A stretch of 40,381 nucleotides of DNA from Verrucomicrobiota bacterium. Lineage in GTDB: Bacteria > Verrucomicrobiota > Verrucomicrobiia > Limisphaerales > UBA8199. The DNA is taken from the NCBI GenBank assembly GCA_003176045.1, contig PSRM01000306.1, positions 1-40,381 on the forward strand, given 5' to 3'. Positions within the stretch are counted from its first letter, which is position 1, and each line of letters opens with the position of its first letter. Of the stretch, positions 37,617-40,381 are shown piece by piece. The notes below the pieces were generated by a model. It did not search any database. It saw only the letters and a list, made by a program, of their open reading frames with translations, and had not been told where the DNA came from. The translations under genes were made by a program, and so were the position numbers.

Positions 37617-40381
37617 TCACCCAAACAAATCCATCTGCGGCGCCGGGGCAAGGGCCTTGAGTCGGTCCCGGTCTTGTTGACGGCGCGAAGAATTGCGGAC
37701 CGTTCCTTCGGGAGTGAGTTCCGAATCTTCAAGGTTCCGCAAAATCTCTTTGGCGCGATCCAGCACGGGCCGGGGCACTCCTGCGAGTCGAGCCACCTGG
37801 ATGCCATAGCTTTTGTCGGTGCCGCCTTCGACGATTTTGCGCAGGAAGACGATTTGGTCGCGCCATTCGCGGACGGCGACATTGTAGTTTTTGAGGCGCG
37901 GCAGACGGGCGGCGAGTTCCGAAAGCTCGTGATAATGGGTGGCGAAGAGGGTTTTTGCTCCGACCTGGTTATGGAGGTGCTCGACAATTGCCCAGGCAAG
38001 GCTCAACCCATCGAAAGTGCTGGTCCCACGACCAATCTCATCGAGAATAATCAAGCTGCGCGGCGTGGCGTTGTTCAGGAGATTGGCCGTTTCGCACATC
38101 TCGACCATGAAGGTGGATTGCCCGCGGGCCAGGTCGTCACTCGCGCCGATGCGCGTAAAGATGCGGTCCACAAGATCAATCCGCGCCTCGGCCGCAGGCA
38201 CAAACGAACCTGTGTGCGCCAGCAATGTGAGTAGCGCGACCTGGCGAATATAGGTGCTTTTGCCAGCCATATTCGGGCCGGTGATCAGAGCAATCTGCGT
38301 TTCACTGCCGAATTGCGCGTCATTGGGCACGAAGCGTTCATCGCTGACGCTCTGTTCCAGGACTGGATGACGGCCATCCCGAATGCTGAGCAAACCTTCG
38401 TCCGCCACCTGAGGACAGCAATAGCTGTACAGCCGCGCGGTTTCGGCAAACGAGGCCAACACGTCCAGTTGGGCCAAGGCACCGGCGGTATCCTGAATCT
38501 GCGCCAATTTGCCAAGCACCTCCTCGCGCACACGCTGGAACAGGTCATACTCCAGCTTCAGACTGCGTTCCTCCGCGCCGAGGATTTTGCTCTCCATGGC
38601 CTTAAGTTCCGGGGTGATGAACCGCTCGCCGCCGGCGATGGTCTGCTTGCGAACATACTCCGCCGGCACTTTATCGAGGTTGGCCTTGGTTACCTCGATG
38701 TAATAGCCAAAAACAGAATTGAACCGCACTTTGAGCGACTGGATGCCAGTGCGCGCGATTTCGTCCTGCTGCAACTTGGCAATCCAATCCTTGCCCCCGC
38801 GCATCAATACGCGCAATTCGTCGAGTGCGGCATCAAACCCGTCGCGGATCAACCCGCCTTCCTTCAGCGCCAAAGGCGGTTCATCAACGATCGCCTTCGA
38901 GATCAACTCCACCAACTCAGGCAAATCCGTCAGTTGCGATTCCAGTTGTGCTAAGAGCGATTGAGCATTGTGGTCCGCTTGGTCGTGACACGACTGGCCA
39001 TCACGCTCGAAGCTCTGATCGCTTAATTGCGGCAATTGCCCGTTGTCTTCCCGACTTTGGACTTTGGACTTCTTGTCCGCCATAGCTTTAGCGGAGGCGG
39101 ATGGACTTTGGACCAGGGCTTTGAGGGTCTGTTTCAGCGCCGGAACCTGTTCCAGCGCCAGCCGCAGCGCTTGCAGATCGCGCCCGTTCCCTGTTCCCGC
39201 GCTCAGCCTTCCGAGCGTCCGTTCCAGATCTCGCACTTGCGTGAGTTGTGTACGAAAACTTTCCAGGCTCGAGGCATCTGAAACAAATGCCTGTACTACC
39301 TCCTGCCGGCGGCGAATCGGTTCCATGCTCGCCAGCGGCTGCGAAAGCCAGTTGCGCAAGCGCCTCGCACCCATCGGTGTGACCGTGCGATTGAGCGCGC
39401 CATAAAGACAGGCAGTGCGCGGCGCATCGTGCGGCAGCGGTTCGAGAATCTCCAGGTGGCGCAAAGTCGTGTGATCCAGCGCCAGGAAGTCGCTGCGCTG
39501 ATAAAATGACAGCCGGGTGAGGTTGGCGCCGTCGCGCCGCAAGTGTTGGGTCAGATAATGCAGCACCCCGCCCGCAGCGCCGGTAGCTGCCAAATGCTCT
39601 TTCAAACCAAAACCATCCAGCGCTGCCACTTTGAAATGTTCGCGCACAGTGAACACGGCTGTCTCCGGCCCGAACACCCAATCCTCGTAACCGTTGAGGA
39701 TCCACCCCCCTGGGAGCGCGTTGCCCTGACCGGGTCGGTCCATCTTGCCCGCGTGAGTAACCTGGGTTTGTAGTTCCCCAGGTCCGTGCCCTCCTGCCGG
39801 TCGCGCGGACAAGCTGTCCGCGCTCCTGTTGCTGCCCCTCAACCAGTCCCGCACTGCCTCGGCCTCACCAGGGTAAATGACCTCCGCGGGCCGCAGCCGC
39901 TGTAGTTCCGCCATTGCCTCAACTTCTCCTTCTACCTCCGTGGTCAAAAAGTCGCCTGTTGTTAAATCCGCGAAGGCCAGGCCGAAGGTTTTGCCGACTG
40001 CAAACACTGCACCCAGGAAATTATTGCGCTCGGCCGCCAGTAATCGTTCATCAAAATGCGTGCCGGGGCTAAGAATCTGCGTCACCTGCCGTTTCACCAG
40101 TTGCCCGGGCCGTGCTTCCTCCATTTGATCGCAGATGGCCACCTTGCGTCCGGCCCGCAACAGGCGGCCGATGTACGAATTTGCGGCATGGAAAGGAATG
40201 CCGCACATCGGCACCGTGCCGCGCCGGGTCAAGGCCACATTCAGCAGTTGCGCGCCGATCTGTGCGTCCTCGAAAAACATTTCATAGAAGTCTCCCAGGC
40301 GGAACAACAGCAGGGCGTCTTTGGGCAACTCGCTCTTGATGCGCCGATACTGCGCCATCATCGGAGTGAGTTGCGTGTCGC
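37617..40381 (-). CDS. mutS: DNA mismatch repair ATPase MutS (5' end outside window), with two repeat-derived inserts
   Basis: At least 920 residues. The frame is still open at the window edge, and the codons before MMAQYRRIK read DTQLTP, matching usual MutS N-termini, so the true start is outside. The mismatch-contact motif is RLGDFYEMFFEDA (internal numbering 21-33). Walker A is TGPNMAGKSTYIRQV near 695, Walker B is LIILDEIGRGTSTFDGLSLA near 770, and the following motif is LFATHYHELS. The protein recognises mispairs with MutL. Two tracts are foreign to the family: nucleotides about 39699-39840 in the connector region and 39010-39105 at the lever/clamp border. All ATPase and mismatch motifs are intact. 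Confidence 0.96.
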   Translation of the reverse strand, partial: DTQLTPMMAQYRRIKSELPKDALLLFRLGDFYEMFFEDAQIGAQLLNVALTRRGTVPMCGIPFHAANSYIGRLLRAGRKVAICDQMEEARPGQLVKRQVTQILSPGTHFDERLLAAERNNFLGAVFAVGKTFGLAFADLTTGDFLTTEVEGEVEAMAELQRLRPAEVIYPGEAEAVRDWLRGSNRSADSLSARPAGGHGPGELQTQVTHAGKMDRPGQGNALPGGWILNGYEDWVFGPETAVFTVREHFKVAALDGFGLKEHLAATGAAGGVLHYLTQHLRRDGANLTRLSFYQRSDFLALDHTTLRHLEILEPLPHDAPRTACLYGALNRTVTPMGARRLRNWLSQPLASMEPIRRRQEVVQAFVSDASSLESFRTQLTQVRDLERTLGRLSAGTGNGRDLQALRLALEQVPALKQTLKALVQSPSASAKAMADKKSKVQSREDNGQLPQLSDQSFERDGQSCHDQADHNAQSLLAQLESQLTDLPELVELISKAIVDEPPLALKEGGLIRDGFDAALDELRVLMRGGKDWIAKLQQDEIARTGIQSLKVRFNSVFGYYIEVTKANLDKVPAEYVRKQTIAGGERFITPELKAMESKILGAEERSLKLEYDLFQRVREEVLGKLAQIQDTAGALAQLDVLASFAETARLYSYCCPQVADEGLLSIRDGRHPVLEQSVSDERFVPNDAQFGSETQIALITGPNMAGKSTYIRQVALLTLLAHTGSFVPAAEARIDLVDRIFTRIGASDDLARGQSTFMVEMCETANLLNNATPRSLIILDEIGRGTSTFDGLSLAWAIVEHLHNQVGAKTLFATHYHELSELAARLPRLKNYNVAVREWRDQIVFLRKIVEGGTDKSYGIQVARLAGVPRPVLDRAKEILRNLEDSELTPEGTVRNSSRRQQDRDRLKALAPAPQMDLFG
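39010..39105 (-). repeat. In-frame repeat insert 2 in mutS (TCCAAAG word)
   Basis: On the minus strand it reads GTCCAAAGTCCATCCGCCTC, CGCTAAAGCTATGGCGGACA and AGAAGTCCAAAGTCCAAAGT. It encodes SPSASAKAMADKKSKVQSRE. The TCCAAAG word is the one that forms the tail of the glycosyltransferase at 4188-4230. Confidence 0.8.
39699..39840 (-). repeat. In-frame insert 1 in mutS (Gly/Pro/Ser/Arg-rich)
   Basis: It encodes SNRSADSLSARPAGGHGPGE and QTQVTHAGKMDRPGQGNALP between RDWLRG and ILNGYEDWVF. The stretch GCGCGGACAAGCTGTCCGCGC (39810-39830) within it is a palindrome, close to the GCGCGGACAT..TCCGCGC hairpin at 20039-20065. The insert is therefore likely related to a fold-back element. Confidence 0.7.

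Noticed and set aside
37571..37999. N-terminal extension of the alpha/beta hydrolase frame
   Set aside because: The part beyond 37617 is antisense to the conserved MutS C-terminus and the rest has no family similarity; the signal-like N-terminus begins at 37570.

Overview
The window most resembles a chromosome segment of a Verrucomicrobiota bacterium, probably of the Pedosphaera/Limisphaera type. This is inferred from the gene set and the style of the intergenic repeats; no phylogenetic marker search was possible. The genes are ordinary chromosomal ones: a DUF899 protein, GT2 glycosyltransferase, glnE, SpoU-family methyltransferase, WalJ-like MBL hydrolase, asnS, LptF/LptG-type permease, a SUF cluster and mutS. 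They are accompanied by large secreted repeat, Ig and LamG proteins. An LptF/G homologue argues for a diderm envelope. No rRNA, tRNA, CRISPR array, transposase or phage gene was recognised.

Layout. 1-1026 is gene-free and holds two fold-back repeat elements. 1027-7755 holds the DUF899 gene, a secreted repeat protein on the minus strand, the glycosyltransferase and a 1111-residue GlnE. 7861-11358 is a minus-strand run: Rcp1-like response regulator, RNA methyltransferase, MBL hydrolase and a secreted hypothetical protein. 11873-16915 holds a NarL-type regulator converging on asnS, a Tat-exported aldo/keto reductase, an HtrA-like protein without its catalytic His coupled to a DUF423 membrane protein, and a small orphan protein. 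17138-20029 holds the LptF/G-type permease and a GAF-GAF histidine kinase. 20645-26136 is a minus-strand SUF cluster (sufD, sufU, sufT, sufS, DUF1858-rhodanese, IscU-like scaffold) without sufB or sufC. 26687-33286 holds two large secreted proteins around a small gene broken by an in-frame TAG. 33918-36673 holds a broken ECF sigma factor, hipBA and a ParE-type toxin-antitoxin pair. 36746 to the end holds a serine hydrolase lipoprotein candidate and mutS, whose 5' end runs off the window.

The most striking content is not a gene. At least fifteen unrelated families of short repeated 'words' fill the gaps. Examples are CCCTCTCCCCTTCCGAAGGG, AACACCAAACACC, CGTGAAACGTGAAAC, GTTAAATGAGTTAAAT, GGGGACGACGTGAGGAGTCC and GCAAAGACGCAAAGACGC. 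Most occur as two inverted arms around a short spacer, so unrelated sequences share one fold-back design. They join stop codons exactly (TGA-AAC, TAA-TTG), nest inside one another, and enter coding sequence in frame. GlnE carries three such tracts, MutS two, SufT splits its DUF59 domain with about 65 residues, SufD has about 26, and a secreted protein appears to take its signal peptide from the GTTAAAT repeat. The mechanism that makes and spreads these words is the best candidate here for something undescribed.

Several predicted genes have false N-terminal extensions that read through these repeats, so starts were trimmed by homology, ribosome-binding sites or stop/start overlaps as noted per gene.
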